A stretch of DNA of 62,952 nt, from NCBI GenBank assembly GCA_030532405.1, contig JAUNLF010000011.1:1-62952 (forward strand), in the 5' to 3' direction. The stretch is from Actinomycetaceae bacterium (GTDB taxonomy: Bacteria; Actinomycetota; Actinomycetes; Actinomycetales; Actinomycetaceae). The translations under genes were made by a program, and so were the position numbers. This document shows, in pieces, positions 1 through 8,549 of this stretch; positions within the stretch are counted from its first letter, which is position 1, and the number at the start of each line of letters is the position of its first letter. The notes beneath the pieces were generated by a model. The model made no database searches and was not told where the DNA came from. It worked only from the letters and a program-made list of their open reading frames with translations.

Positions 1-59
1 GCCTAGGACACCGCCCTCTCACGGCGGCGACACCGGTTCAAATCCGGTTGGGGGTGCCA
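1..59 (+). tRNA. tRNA-Glu (CTC), 5'-truncated by the window edge
   Basis: The 3' part of a tRNA. The anticodon stem is CCGCC/GGCGG around loop CTCTCAC, giving anticodon CTC (Glu, GAG). The T-arm is ACCGG-TTCAAAT-CCGGT, the acceptor 3' strand is TGGGGGT with discriminator G, and CCA is encoded at 57-59. The acceptor 5' strand and most of the D-arm lie before the window. Confidence 0.93.
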
Positions 60-70
60 CTTCGAACTTT

Positions 71-92
71 GCGCCCGGTGGGGCGCTTTTTT
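71..92 (+). terminator. Intrinsic terminator after tRNA-Glu
   Basis: GCGCCC-GGTG-GGGCGC forms a perfect 6-bp GC stem followed by six T. It lies 11 nt after the tRNA CCA end and 28 bp before the stop of the convergent glycosyltransferase. Confidence 0.85.
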
Positions 93-120
93 GTTACCCG
101 CCCTAACTGCTACCGAGCCG

Positions 121-1275
121 TTATTTGGCGGACGCGACCTGCGCGTACAGGTCCAAGTACGTTTCAAGCCCTTGATCCCACGTGTGTTTTATTGGATTTG
201 TGAGGGCGTTTTGGCGCATGGTGCGTAGCCGATCGGGATGCTTACTAAGCATGGTGAGTGCGGCGGCCATCTCTTGATCGTCGCCTACTTCGAGGCCGTC
301 GAAGCCGTGGGTGATGAACTCTTCGATGCCGGCGCCGCGACGGTAGATGACGGGCAGGCCGCAGGCGCGGGCCTCCAGGGCGGCTATGCCGAACGCTTCT
401 TTGGGAACGGGGGAGACGAACAGGTCGGCCTCGGCGTAGTGCTTGGCCAGAGTGTTTGGCCCGACCTTGCCCCGCAAAACAACGGGTGCCCCCTCCCGGA
501 TGAGCGCTTGCAGTCGGCCGCGTTCAGATCCGTCACCGAAAACAGAAACCTCAAGATTGCCGCCCCTGCGCGCGGCCTCAAGGCTGAGGTTTGCCAGCGG
601 CACAACCCTCTTGCGCGGCGCCAACCTGGTGGCGGTCACTACCCGCAACGGCAACTCGCCACGGGCAGCCTCGCCCTCATGAACGGAATTTTTGAAACTA
701 GCATTAATACGCGACAGGGCGCGGCTACGACTGGACTTCCACGGCTCGTCGTGAATGAGGTTTGGCAGTACGCCAACTTCTATGTCGCGCAGTGCGGACT
801 TCTGCACAGCCCTAGCGGCGGCACTTGACACGGCGGTGAGGACGATTCCTGACTCGGCCCAACTGCGCAGCGGATTGGCGAATCCGTACCACCACGTGGC
901 GTCCGCTAGGTGCGAATGCCACGTCACAATCGCCGGAATACCGCGGTCAATGCAGGCATCCGTGGCGAGGCGAGCAAACTGCGAAACGATACCGGTGTGA
1001 ATATGGACGACGTCAAAACCCGGCAAGTCGCTACGCAACGCGTCGCCGGCAAACGGATTCACAGGCAGGTCAAACGGGATGCGCGCAGTTAATCTGCGCA
1101 CGAGGACGCCGCCGTCCCACTCGACGTGGTCACCGCGCTCATCACCACTCGGGGTCGCCGTAATGACGGTGACATTATGGCCCGCAGCGTGCAGGGCCTG
1201 ACCCAAGTTGCGCACCTGGGTTTCAATACCCCCAACGCGCGGAGCGTAGCAATCGGACACAAGTGCGATACGCAC
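121..1275 (-). CDS. Glycosyltransferase family 4 (GT-B fold)
   Basis: 384-aa putative glycosyltransferase using an activated sugar, probably for a cell-envelope glycan or glycolipid; donor and acceptor cannot be read from sequence. The N-terminal half has the GT4 opening MRIALVSDCYAPRVGGIETQ and a nucleotide-fold helix. The C-terminal half has the donor-site E-x7-E region (KEAFGIAALEARACGLPVIY, near residue 290). The start is GTG, preceded on the minus strand by a G-rich SD-like run. No signal peptide or membrane segment is visible. It stands alone and ends close to the tRNA-Glu terminator. It resembles actinobacterial PimB/MshA-like GT4 enzymes, but the exact role is undetermined. Confidence 0.85.
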   Translation of the reverse strand: MRIALVSDCYAPRVGGIETQVRNLGQALHAAGHNVTVITATPSGDERGDHVEWDGGVLVRRLTARIPFDLPVNPFAGDALRSDLPGFDVVHIHTGIVSQFARLATDACIDRGIPAIVTWHSHLADATWWYGFANPLRSWAESGIVLTAVSSAAARAVQKSALRDIEVGVLPNLIHDEPWKSSRSRALSRINASFKNSVHEGEAARGELPLRVVTATRLAPRKRVVPLANLSLEAARRGGNLEVSVFGDGSERGRLQALIREGAPVVLRGKVGPNTLAKHYAEADLFVSPVPKEAFGIAALEARACGLPVIYRRGAGIEEFITHGFDGLEVGDDQEMAAALTMLSKHPDRLRTMRQNALTNPIKHTWDQGLETYLDLYAQVASAK

Positions 1276-1340
1276 ACGAACCCCCAGCCCGGCTTCAAAC
1301 GTAGCGAAATGGCCGGGCGGCTAGCCCGGCCAACGCTGTC

Positions 1341-2078
1341 TTAAAGACCCATCTCTTCGGCTCGACGCAGGAACTCCGACAAGCGGTTTGCCGCTGCCAC
1401 AACCGAAGGGCCGTGCTGACGGCCAGGCTGGCGACCCATGCGCTCAACCGGACCCGAAATCGACACGGCCGCAAGAACCTTTCCACCCGGCCCGCGAACA
1501 GGGGCCGAAACCGACGCGACGCCGACCTCACGCTCGGACACCGACTGCGCCCAACCGCGGCGGCGAACAGCCGACAGCATTGTCGCGTTAAACGACGCGC
1601 CGTACAGGCCGCGGTGCAACCGGTCGGGCTCCTCCCATGCGAGCAACACCTGGGCGGCGGAGCCGGCCTTCATCGAAAGCGTTGCGCCTACGGGGATCGA
1701 GTCGCGCAAACCCATTTGACGCTCAGCGGCCGCAACACAAATGCGCTGGTCACCCTGGCGGCGGTAAAGCTGAGTGGACTCCTTAGTGTGATCGCGAAGC
1801 GCGATCAGAACCGGGGTGGCGGACGCAAGCAGGCGGTCTTCGCCCGCAGCCGACGCAAGTTCGGAAAGCCGCGGCCCCAAAATAAAACGGCCTTGCATGT
1901 CGCGAGCCACAAACCTGTGGAACTCAAGAGCGACTGCAAGGCGATGCGCTGTTGGGCGGGCCAAATGAGTTGTCGCAACCAACTGCGCCAACGTTGCCGG
2001 TCCAGCCTCTAAGGCAGACAGCACTAACGATGCTTTGTCTAATACACCTACACCACTGGTGCCTGTTTTCTCGTCCAT
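1341..2078 (-). CDS. IclR-family transcriptional regulator, likely of leuCD (LtbR/NdgR type)
   Basis: 245-aa regulator with an N-terminal winged helix-turn-helix (LVLSALEAGPATLAQLVATT, then ARPTAHRLAVAL) and a C-terminal IclR effector domain. I chose the ATG giving MDEKTGTSGV; a longer frame runs upstream through the operator region and is unlikely to be translated. The gene is divergent from leuC, and a perfect palindrome lies 10 nt upstream of its start. In Corynebacterium, Streptomyces and Mycobacterium an IclR protein in this position (LtbR/NdgR) controls leucine biosynthesis. That role is inferred here from position and the palindrome. Confidence 0.88.
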   Translation of the reverse strand: MDEKTGTSGVGVLDKASLVLSALEAGPATLAQLVATTHLARPTAHRLAVALEFHRFVARDMQGRFILGPRLSELASAAGEDRLLASATPVLIALRDHTKESTQLYRRQGDQRICVAAAERQMGLRDSIPVGATLSMKAGSAAQVLLAWEEPDRLHRGLYGASFNATMLSAVRRRGWAQSVSEREVGVASVSAPVRGPGGKVLAAVSISGPVERMGRQPGRQHGPSVVAAANRLSEFLRRAEEMGL

Positions 2079-2087
2079 GACATGATA

Positions 2088-2114
2088 TTGCCATCTCAAC
2101 CGGTGAGATGGCAA
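2088..2114. promoter_or_regulatory. Perfect 11-bp inverted repeat, probable IclR operator
   Basis: TTGCCATCTCA, spacer ACCGG, TGAGATGGCAA: two perfect 11-bp arms. It sits in the iclR-leuC divergent region, 10 nt before the iclR ATG and 126 nt before leuC. Position and symmetry suit an IclR-dimer operator controlling both directions. No binding data are available from sequence alone. Confidence 0.75.
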
Positions 2115-2239
2115 ATCGCGGTCTTTGAAAAATAGGTTTTCTGTAATCAGGAGTCCAGTAATTGCACCGAGAACGCGGTGTGGACCCACATTTGCGGCAA
2201 CCGGCCGCTTGTGCCTCAAGATGCAGGAAAGGAGTTGCA

Positions 2240-3691
2240 ATGGGCAAGACCATGGCCGAAAAAGTTTGGGCCGATCACGTTGTCAGAGCAGGAGAAGCGG
2301 GTTCACCCGACCTCCTATACATCGACCTGCATCTAGTACACGAGGTCACTAGCCCCCAAGCATTCGAGGGGCTGCGCCTCGCGGGCCGCAAGGTGCGCCG
2401 CCCCGACCTCACTATCGCTGTTGAAGACCACAACGTACCTACCGTCAATATTGACAAGCCGATTATTGATTTGACGTCGAGGACGCAGATTAACACGCTT
2501 CGCAAAAATGCCGAAGAGTTCGGTGTGCGCCTGCATTCGCTCGGTGACGCGCAGCAGGGCATCGTTCACGTGGTTGGCCCGCAGCTCGGGCTGACACAGC
2601 CGGGCATGACGGTTGTGTGCGGTGACAGTCACACGTCGACTCACGGCGCGTTCGGCTCAATCGCGTTTGGTATCGGCACGTCCGAGGTGGAGCACGTACT
2701 CGCCACGCAGACCCTGCCGCTGAAACCGTTTAAGACCATGGCGATCACGGTGAACGGTTCACTGCCTAAGGGGTCAACCGCAAAAGACATCATCTTGGCC
2801 GTCATCGCTAAAATCGGTACCGGCGGCGGGCAGGGCTACATCCTGGAGTACCGCGGGCAAGCAATCCGCGAACTTTCCATGGAAGGCCGCATGACGATTT
2901 GCAACATGTCGATTGAGGCCGGAGCCCGCGCGGGCATGGTTGCACCCGACGACACTACTTTCGCCTACCTGAAGGGCCGCCCTCACGCCCCCGAAGGAGA
3001 CGACTGGGATCGCGCCGTCGAGTACTGGAAGTCCTTGCAAACCGACGCTGACGCCGAGTTCGACGCCGAAGTGATCCTGAACGCCGAAGACATCGAACCG
3101 TTCGTCACGTGGGGGACGAACCCCGGCCAGGGCCTCCCGTTGTCCGGATCCGTCCCCAGCCCGGAAGACTTCACCGACGACGCCGCCAAGGAAGCCGCTA
3201 AGTCCGCCCTCGAATACATGGACTTGCAACCCGGAACGCCGATGCGGGACATTAAAGTCGACGCCGTATTCCTCGGGTCGTGCACGAATGGTCGCCTGGA
3301 AGACCTGCGCGCCGCCGCGAACATTATCAAGGGCAAGAAGCTGGCCAAGGGCGTGCGGATGCTCGTAGTTCCCGGATCCACGCGCGTAAAGATGGATGCG
3401 GAGGCCGAAGGGCTCGACAAGATTTTCCTAGACTTTGGGGCCGAGTGGCGCAACGCCGGCTGTTCAATGTGCCTGGGCATGAACCCCGACCAGCTGGCGC
3501 CGGGGGAGCGCTGCGCGTCAACCTCAAACCGCAACTTTGAAGGCCGCCAAGGCAAGGGAGGACGGACGCACCTGGTGTCTCCGGTAGTTGCCGCGGCAAC
3601 CGCGATCGCCGGCCACCTGGCCAGCCCCGCAGACCTGGACGCCGACACTTTCGGCGCTGACGAACAATCGAACACGGCAGAAGGAAAGTAG
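2240..3691 (+). CDS. leuC: 3-isopropylmalate dehydratase large subunit
   Basis: 483-aa large subunit of isopropylmalate isomerase, which converts 2- to 3-isopropylmalate in leucine synthesis together with LeuD. The aconitase-type [4Fe-4S] ligands are visible: C348 in CTNGR, and C408 and C411 in [10 protein letters not shown]. The substrate-site block [20 protein letters not shown] is intact. The ATG is chosen over an upstream in-frame start because AAAGGAG lies 5 nt before it and [15 protein letters not shown] is the family N-terminus. leuD follows 11 nt downstream. Expression is probably controlled by the divergent IclR protein. Confidence 0.97.
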   Translation: MGKTMAEKVWADHVVRAGEAGSPDLLYIDLHLVHEVTSPQAFEGLRLAGRKVRRPDLTIAVEDHNVPTVNIDKPIIDLTSRTQINTLRKNAEEFGVRLHSLGDAQQGIVHVVGPQLGLTQPGMTVVCGDSHTSTHGAFGSIAFGIGTSEVEHVLATQTLPLKPFKTMAITVNGSLPKGSTAKDIILAVIAKIGTGGGQGYILEYRGQAIRELSMEGRMTICNMSIEAGARAGMVAPDDTTFAYLKGRPHAPEGDDWDRAVEYWKSLQTDADAEFDAEVILNAEDIEPFVTWGTNPGQGLPLSGSVPSPEDFTDDAAKEAAKSALEYMDLQPGTPMRDIKVDAVFLGSCTNGRLEDLRAAANIIKGKKLAKGVRMLVVPGSTRVKMDAEAEGLDKIFLDFGAEWRNAGCSMCLGMNPDQLAPGERCASTSNRNFEGRQGKGGRTHLVSPVVAAATAIAGHLASPADLDADTFGADEQSNTAEGK

Positions 3692-3702
3692 GAGGAGCCA
3701 CC

Positions 3703-4302
3703 ATGGAAAAGTTCACTTCGCACACGGGCGTTGGCGTTCCCCTGCGCCGATCCAATGTCGACACCGACCAGATCATCCCGGCCGTTTACCTAAAGCGCAT
3801 CACCCGCACGGGGTTCGACGACGCCCTCTTTGCATCCTGGCGTAAAAACCCCGAGTTCATACTTAACCAAGACGCGTACAAGGGCGGTTCCGTGCTTGTT
3901 GCCGGCCCTGATTTTGGTACCGGATCCTCCCGCGAACACGCGGTGTGGGCACTGCACGACTACGGTTTCCGCGTCGTATTGGCACCGAAGTTTGCCGACA
4001 TTTTCCGCGGCAACGCCGGCAAACAAGGCCTGGTTGCAGGCGTCATTTCCGAGGACGACGCGCAAACCCTGTGGAAGCTCATGGAAGCCGATCCGGGCGT
4101 CGAAATCACCGTTGACCTCGTCGAAAAAACAGTAGTTTGCGGATCGTTCCAAACCACGTTCGAAATCGACGACTACACGCGTTGGCGAATCCTGGAAGGG
4201 CTGGACGACATTTCGCTCACCCTGCAGGGCGAAGACGCGATTGAAGCGTTCGAGGGCGGACGCCCCGGCTGGAAACCGCAAACACTACCGGCCAAACAAT
4301 AG
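3703..4302 (+). CDS. leuD: 3-isopropylmalate dehydratase small subunit
   Basis: 199-aa swivel-domain subunit that completes the LeuCD dehydratase. Conserved features are [17 protein letters not shown] near the N-terminus, [17 protein letters not shown] and [10 protein letters not shown]. The length is normal for a bacterial LeuD. A strong GGAGGAG overlaps and follows the leuC stop 5 nt before the ATG, so the two are translated from one operon. About 200 bp separate it from murA. Confidence 0.97.
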   Translation: MEKFTSHTGVGVPLRRSNVDTDQIIPAVYLKRITRTGFDDALFASWRKNPEFILNQDAYKGGSVLVAGPDFGTGSSREHAVWALHDYGFRVVLAPKFADIFRGNAGKQGLVAGVISEDDAQTLWKLMEADPGVEITVDLVEKTVVCGSFQTTFEIDDYTRWRILEGLDDISLTLQGEDAIEAFEGGRPGWKPQTLPAKQ

Positions 4303-4452
4303 CTGTGACGCCCGTGCGCGAAAACTCCGGTGCGGTAACAGCGTCGCTCGCGGTAGCGGCGCTGCGCGAGTGAGTTCGCGCCTTCCGTGCGTCGCGAACT
4401 TGGGCACAGTGACGCGTTACCCGGCGCCCAACTGGGGGTCAGGCGCTAAAGT

Positions 4453-4485
4453 AGTGCAGGTAAGGTAAATGACCTTACCTGCACT
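4453..4485. repeat. Perfect 14-bp-arm inverted repeat upstream of murA
   Basis: AGTGCAGGTAAGGT (4453-4466), loop AAATG, ACCTTACCTGCACT (4472-4485). The right arm ends 10 nt before the murA SD, and the sequence after it is TT-AAA-TTT, so only a weak terminator tail. A TAAAGT -10-like hexamer at 4447-4452 touches the left arm, so a transcript might begin inside the repeat. It could be an operator, a 5'-UTR hairpin or a leuCD terminator. It does not align in register with the DtxR consensus. Confidence 0.7.
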
Positions 4486-4510
4486 TTAAATTTCGGAGCG
4501 AAAGGCAACC

Positions 4511-5827
4511 ATGGACTCGATTATTCGTGTGCAAGGCGGTAAGCCGCTGCAAGGTGACATAACCGTGCGAGGGGCAAAGAACTTTGTTCCGAAAGCCATG
4601 GTCGCAAGTTTGCTGGGAACGACGCCCTCTAAACTTCGTAACGTTCCACTGATTCGCGACGTGGACGTGGTTTCGGGCCTGCTGGGCCTGCACGGCGTTC
4701 AAATCAACTTCGACCAGGGCGCGGGCGTGCTCGACCTGGACCCCTCTAACGTTGAAACTGCTCATGTGGCTGAAGTGCAGGCTATGGCCGGATCTTCGCG
4801 CATCCCGATCCTGCTGTGTGGCCCGCTACTACACCGCCTCGGCGAAGCATTCATTCCTGACCTGGGTGGATGCAACATCGGTGGCCGCCCGATCGACATG
4901 CACTTGAATGCACTGCGCTCGTTTGGTGCGATTGTGGACAAGCAAGAGGGCGGCATCCACATCACCGCACCCCAGGGGCTGCGCGGCACCAAGATTAACC
5001 TGCCGTACCCGTCTGTGGGCGCGACCGAGCAGACCCTGCTCACCGCCGTCATGGCTGAAGGCATCACCGAACTCACCGGTGCCGCAATCGAGCCTGAAAT
5101 CATGGACCTGATCAACGTCCTCCAAAAGATGGGTGCAAACCTATCGGTCGACACCGACCGCACCATTCGCATTGAGGGCGTTAAAGAACTCAAGGGCTTC
5201 ACCCACACCGCCCTCCCGGATCGCATTGAGGCGGCATCGTGGGCGTCCGCGGCACTTGCAACCCGCGGTGATATTTACGTGCGTGGTGCACACCAGCCCG
5301 ACATGACCACTTTCTTGAACACGTTCCGCAAGGTTGGCGGCGAGTTCGAGATTGACGACGCCGGCATTCGCTTCTTCCACCCCGGCGGCGAGCTGCAGTC
5401 GATCGTGCTGGAAACCAACGTTCACCCCGGCTTCATGACCGACTGGCAGCAGCCCCTGGTGGTCGCACTAACCCAGGCCACGGGCCTGTCGATCGTGCAC
5501 GAAACGGTGTACGAAAACCGACTCGGCTTTACAAAGGCACTAAACCAAATGGGTGCCCAAATCCAGATTTACCGCGAGTGCCTCGGCGGCACCCCGTGTC
5601 GTTTCGGCCAGCGGAACTTCTACCATTCGGCCGTAATCTCGGGGCCAACGCCGCTCCACGGCGCTGAAATCTGGGTTCCGGACCTGCGCGGAGGATTCTC
5701 GTACCTGATCGCAGCTCTTGGAGCCGAAGGTGAATCAATCGTTCACGGCATCGACGTGATTGCGCGCGGCTACGAACACTTCCTAACCAAGCTCGGCAGG
5801 CTTGGAGCCAACGTCGAGAGGGCATAA
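4511..5827 (+). CDS. murA: UDP-N-acetylglucosamine 1-carboxyvinyltransferase
   Basis: 438-aa enolpyruvyl transferase for the first committed step of peptidoglycan synthesis (PEP plus UDP-GlcNAc). Visible features are RGAKN at 20-24 with catalytic K23-N24, and the loop LGGCNIGGRPID carrying Cys121, the residue alkylated by fosfomycin. The Cys, rather than the Asp seen in mycobacteria, predicts a fosfomycin-sensitive enzyme. ATG follows GGAGCGAAAGG. It is 3 nt from plsC, so the two are likely cotranscribed. The perfect hairpin just upstream may regulate it. Confidence 0.96.
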   Translation: MDSIIRVQGGKPLQGDITVRGAKNFVPKAMVASLLGTTPSKLRNVPLIRDVDVVSGLLGLHGVQINFDQGAGVLDLDPSNVETAHVAEVQAMAGSSRIPILLCGPLLHRLGEAFIPDLGGCNIGGRPIDMHLNALRSFGAIVDKQEGGIHITAPQGLRGTKINLPYPSVGATEQTLLTAVMAEGITELTGAAIEPEIMDLINVLQKMGANLSVDTDRTIRIEGVKELKGFTHTALPDRIEAASWASAALATRGDIYVRGAHQPDMTTFLNTFRKVGGEFEIDDAGIRFFHPGGELQSIVLETNVHPGFMTDWQQPLVVALTQATGLSIVHETVYENRLGFTKALNQMGAQIQIYRECLGGTPCRFGQRNFYHSAVISGPTPLHGAEIWVPDLRGGFSYLIAALGAEGESIVHGIDVIARGYEHFLTKLGRLGANVERA

Positions 5828-5830
5828 CCG

Positions 5831-6553
5831 GTGAGCAAACCACCCACGGGAATCTACAAAGTCGCACTGGAAGTACTGCGACCGCTCGCAAAACTAACCA
5901 CACGTCCGCACTGGAAGGGCCGCGAGAACCTGCCAAAGGATGAGCCCTTCATCCTCATCATGAACCACGTGACGGAGTACGACATCATCGTCGTCGCTCA
6001 CTTCATCGTCGACCCGGGCCACGCGGTGCGCGTGCTCGCCAAAGACAGCTTGTTTAGGGTGCCGCTTTTAAAGCACGTCCTCAACGGCGCAAAAATGGTT
6101 CCCGTATTCCGTGGTTCTTCGAAGGCAACGGACGCGTTAAAGGGCGCAAAAATTGCGATTTCCGAGGGCGAATCGATCGCTATCTTCCCCGAAGGTACGC
6201 TAACGCGCGATCCGGACAAGTGGCCGATGAAGTTTAAGACGGGGGCGGCAAGGCTCGCCCTGTCTACAGGTGCGCCCGTGATCCCAGTGGCGCACTGGGG
6301 TGGCGAGAAGATCATGCACAGGTGGCGTAACTCTTTGCCGCTGCGTCGCCGCGACACGTGGGTTACGGCCGGGCCGCCTATCGACCTGTCGGATTTGAAT
6401 CAAGACGAAAACGACCGCGAAGCCGTCGTTGAAGCAACTCGCCGCATGGAGGAAACCATCGTCCGTATGGTTGAGGAGTTGCGCGGCGAGAAGGCTCCCG
6501 AAACCCTCTGGGACCCCAAACTAGAGGCCTACCCGCCGTCGCCTAACGCTTGA
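5831..6553 (+). CDS. plsC: 1-acyl-sn-glycerol-3-phosphate acyltransferase
   Basis: 240-aa membrane-associated acyltransferase for phosphatidic acid synthesis. The HX4D catalytic motif is at H46-D51 (NHVTEYD), and FPEGT is at 119-123. The start is GTG three nucleotides after murA. It overlaps the convergent lipoprotein gene by 11 bp at the 3' ends. gpsA, which supplies glycerol-3-phosphate, lies less than 1 kb away. Actinobacteria often have several PlsC paralogues, so the exact acyl step is family-level. Confidence 0.92.
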   Translation: MSKPPTGIYKVALEVLRPLAKLTTRPHWKGRENLPKDEPFILIMNHVTEYDIIVVAHFIVDPGHAVRVLAKDSLFRVPLLKHVLNGAKMVPVFRGSSKATDALKGAKIAISEGESIAIFPEGTLTRDPDKWPMKFKTGAARLALSTGAPVIPVAHWGGEKIMHRWRNSLPLRRRDTWVTAGPPIDLSDLNQDENDREAVVEATRRMEETIVRMVEELRGEKAPETLWDPKLEAYPPSPNA

Positions 6554-7229
6554 GGTCGATCACAAGGCGCTTCGGTGACTCCAGGGTGAACACCCTGTAC
6601 GCGCGAACTTTATCCGCGGAGATCGCGACGTGCGTATCGGCCTCAAACGCGCCGTCAAACCACGCGATAACGTTCTCGTCGATACGCTTGTCGGCCGGCC
6701 CGTTATAGAAGTACTCGGGTGCGCCCTTGACCACGGGCCATCCGGCGCCGTGAATCATGACGTCCAGAACATTCCCCTGCGGGATGGGCAGCGGCTCACC
6801 GCGAGCGATCTCAGTGGACTCCTCAACCCACTCGATAGTCCAGCCAGGCTCGCCCTCACCCACAAATTCAACGACAACGCGGTAGTAGCCGTCGTGTAGG
6901 CCGACGCGGAAGTCCGATGCCAGCAGTGAGGTGCCGGCCTCGTCCCAGATTTCTGACTTTCCGGTTATCCACGCCACGTCGATGTCGGGTTCGATGGAGG
7001 CGGTCTCGTTGGCCGTAGTAGGGGAGGCTTCGTCTTGCGTCTCGGACGCCGCGGAGTCGGTTTCGGTCGTTTCTGGCTCGGTGGGCTCGGACTCTGCGTT
7101 GGATGCGGTAGTTATGGGCTCGGTGGGCGCCTGTTCGGTTTGCGGCTCCCCGGTGCTACAACCAGCTAGTCCAAGGGTTGCCGCCAACGTGAGGGCAATA
7201 CCGGCGTGCAGTAGTCGCGGGCTGCGCAT
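6543..7229 (-). CDS. Secreted lipoprotein with AMIN-like domain
   Basis: 228-aa predicted lipoprotein: signal peptide with hydrophobic core ALTLAATLGL and lipobox LAGC, with Cys24 as the lipidated residue. A Thr/Glu/Pro-rich linker (about 25-80) is followed by a compact C-terminal domain. That domain has FRVGLHDGYYRVVVEF, a long loop and LESPKRLVIDLKR at the end, as in the AMIN-like domains of actinobacterial surface lipoproteins. SD AGGAG lies upstream. The ligand and role are unknown; wall binding is plausible because AMIN domains localise proteins to peptidoglycan. Confidence 0.8.
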   Translation of the reverse strand: MRSPRLLHAGIALTLAATLGLAGCSTGEPQTEQAPTEPITTASNAESEPTEPETTETDSAASETQDEASPTTANETASIEPDIDVAWITGKSEIWDEAGTSLLASDFRVGLHDGYYRVVVEFVGEGEPGWTIEWVEESTEIARGEPLPIPQGNVLDVMIHGAGWPVVKGAPEYFYNGPADKRIDENVIAWFDGAFEADTHVAISADKVRAYRVFTLESPKRLVIDLKR

Positions 7230-7300
7230 TTGATCTCCTAATCATTTGTTCAAACCGTACGTGGGCCTGTGTGGCAAATGTGCAAGGCAGTGGCGTGGGG

Positions 7301-7312
7301 TAAAGTCGGTGT
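7301..7312 (+). promoter_or_regulatory. Leaderless -10 of gpsA
   Basis: TAAAGT at 7301-7306 followed by six nucleotides and the ATG, with no SD. This is the spacing expected if transcription starts at the A of the start codon. Confidence 0.7.
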
Positions 7313-8332
7313 ATGTCTATTCAGCGGGTTGGAATTATTGGAACCGGGGCTTGGGGTACCACATTCGCTCAAGTTTTAGCGGATGCTGGTCGAGACGTGA
7401 TCATGTGGGGGCGCAGCGTTGAAACGGTCGCGCAAATCCAGTCCGGTTCGAATCAGCGTTATTTGCCGGGTATTCGGTTGTCTCCCCAGATTACCGCGAC
7501 CACCGATCGGTCCGCAGTTACGACAGGCGTCGACTTGATTGTCGTCGTGTTGCCGACGCAGGTTATCCGCGAAACGCTAACACCCTTTAGAGACCTGATT
7601 TCACCCGAAACGCCAATCCTCTCTCTGTCGAAGGGCCTTGAGCGTGACAGTTTAAAACTCGTCACCAATATCATTTCTGAGGCCGCCTCGGTCGAACTTT
7701 ACAGAATCGCCGCCCTGTCGGGTCCGAACCTGTCTCGCGAGATCATCGAGAAGCATCCGACCGCCACCGTGGTTGCGGCTAACAATGAGGACTTGGCTGC
7801 CGAGATCGCGCAGGCGTGCCACAACCCTTACTTCCGCCCTTACGTATCAACGGACTTAACTGGCGTGGAGGTTGCAGGCGCTACCAAGAACGTGATCGCC
7901 GTTGCGGTTGGTGCCGCGGAAGGTATGGGTTGGGGATCTAACACGCGCACCACGCTGATAACTCGCGGCCTGGCGGAAATGACGCGGTTCGGTATTGCGC
8001 TTGGCGCGCATCCGGACACGTTCTCCGGCCTCGCCGGCATGGGGGACCTTATTGCTACGTGTTCATCAAAACTGTCGCGCAACTTCTCGTTCGGTTACCG
8101 CGTGGGCCAGGGCATGAGTTTAGACGAAGCGTACGCCCTTTCCGTTGGCGTAGTTGAGGGCGCCGCCACCGCCGGTCCACTGGTCAGGCAAGCTGAAAAA
8201 CTCGGTGTTGACATGCCGATCTCAAAGGCCGTGTCTTCGGTTATCAACGAGGGCGCCTCCGTGGAGGATATCGGCAAACTCCTGCTAGGCCGCCCACGCA
8301 AACGCGACGGATGGCGTATCCGCCTGGTCTAG
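7313..8332 (+). CDS. gpsA: Glycerol-3-phosphate dehydrogenase [NAD(P)+]
   Basis: 339-aa cytosolic enzyme that reduces dihydroxyacetone phosphate to sn-glycerol-3-phosphate for phospholipids. The Rossmann motif VGIIGTGAWGTTFA is at the N-terminus, catalytic Lys192 is in GATKNVIAVAVG, and SNTRTTLITRGLAEM and GLAGMGDLIATC are conserved. The length is typical. No SD is present; the leaderless -10 decides the start. It is divergent from the lipoprotein gene. It fits functionally with plsC and the dihydroxyacetone kinase operon. Confidence 0.96.
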   Translation: MSIQRVGIIGTGAWGTTFAQVLADAGRDVIMWGRSVETVAQIQSGSNQRYLPGIRLSPQITATTDRSAVTTGVDLIVVVLPTQVIRETLTPFRDLISPETPILSLSKGLERDSLKLVTNIISEAASVELYRIAALSGPNLSREIIEKHPTATVVAANNEDLAAEIAQACHNPYFRPYVSTDLTGVEVAGATKNVIAVAVGAAEGMGWGSNTRTTLITRGLAEMTRFGIALGAHPDTFSGLAGMGDLIATCSSKLSRNFSFGYRVGQGMSLDEAYALSVGVVEGAATAGPLVRQAEKLGVDMPISKAVSSVINEGASVEDIGKLLLGRPRKRDGWRIRLV

Positions 8333-8536
8333 TCCGACATCTCATCAGCACTAGGGATCGTGCTTGTAGCGCTTCGCTAATCGTTGCAGTCGTGTCGCTC
8401 ACCAAGGGCGCCCAGTCCGGGTCTCTCACCCAGGGGCGCTCACCTAGACCGCGCGCCCGCGCCGCGCACGGCTGACTCGTTGCGCACTTTTTGTCCGCTA
8501 CCCGCACGCCTGAAAACTGCCGGGGCGTGTATGAAG
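8333..8536. other. Intergenic region gpsA-ddl, nothing recognised
   Basis: About 200 bp of GC-rich sequence without a credible reading frame, convincing hairpin-plus-T terminator or RNA gene. The ddl promoter lies at its right end. Confidence 0.5.
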
Positions 8537-8549
8537 TAAAGTCGAAGCC
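8537..8549 (+). promoter_or_regulatory. Leaderless -10 of ddl
   Basis: TAAAGT (8537-8542) then seven nucleotides and the ATG. No SD is visible, and the arrangement matches gpsA and the downstream ATP-grasp gene. Confidence 0.7.

Noticed and set aside
1413-2012. 199-aa plus-strand frame opposite the IclR gene
   Set aside because: Composition is Arg/Gln-rich with no recognised domain; the IclR frame explains the region.
4453-4485. Iron box (DtxR/IdeR) at murA
   Set aside because: AAGGTAA and its mirror look similar at first, but the spacing of the half-sites is out of register with the 19-bp consensus.
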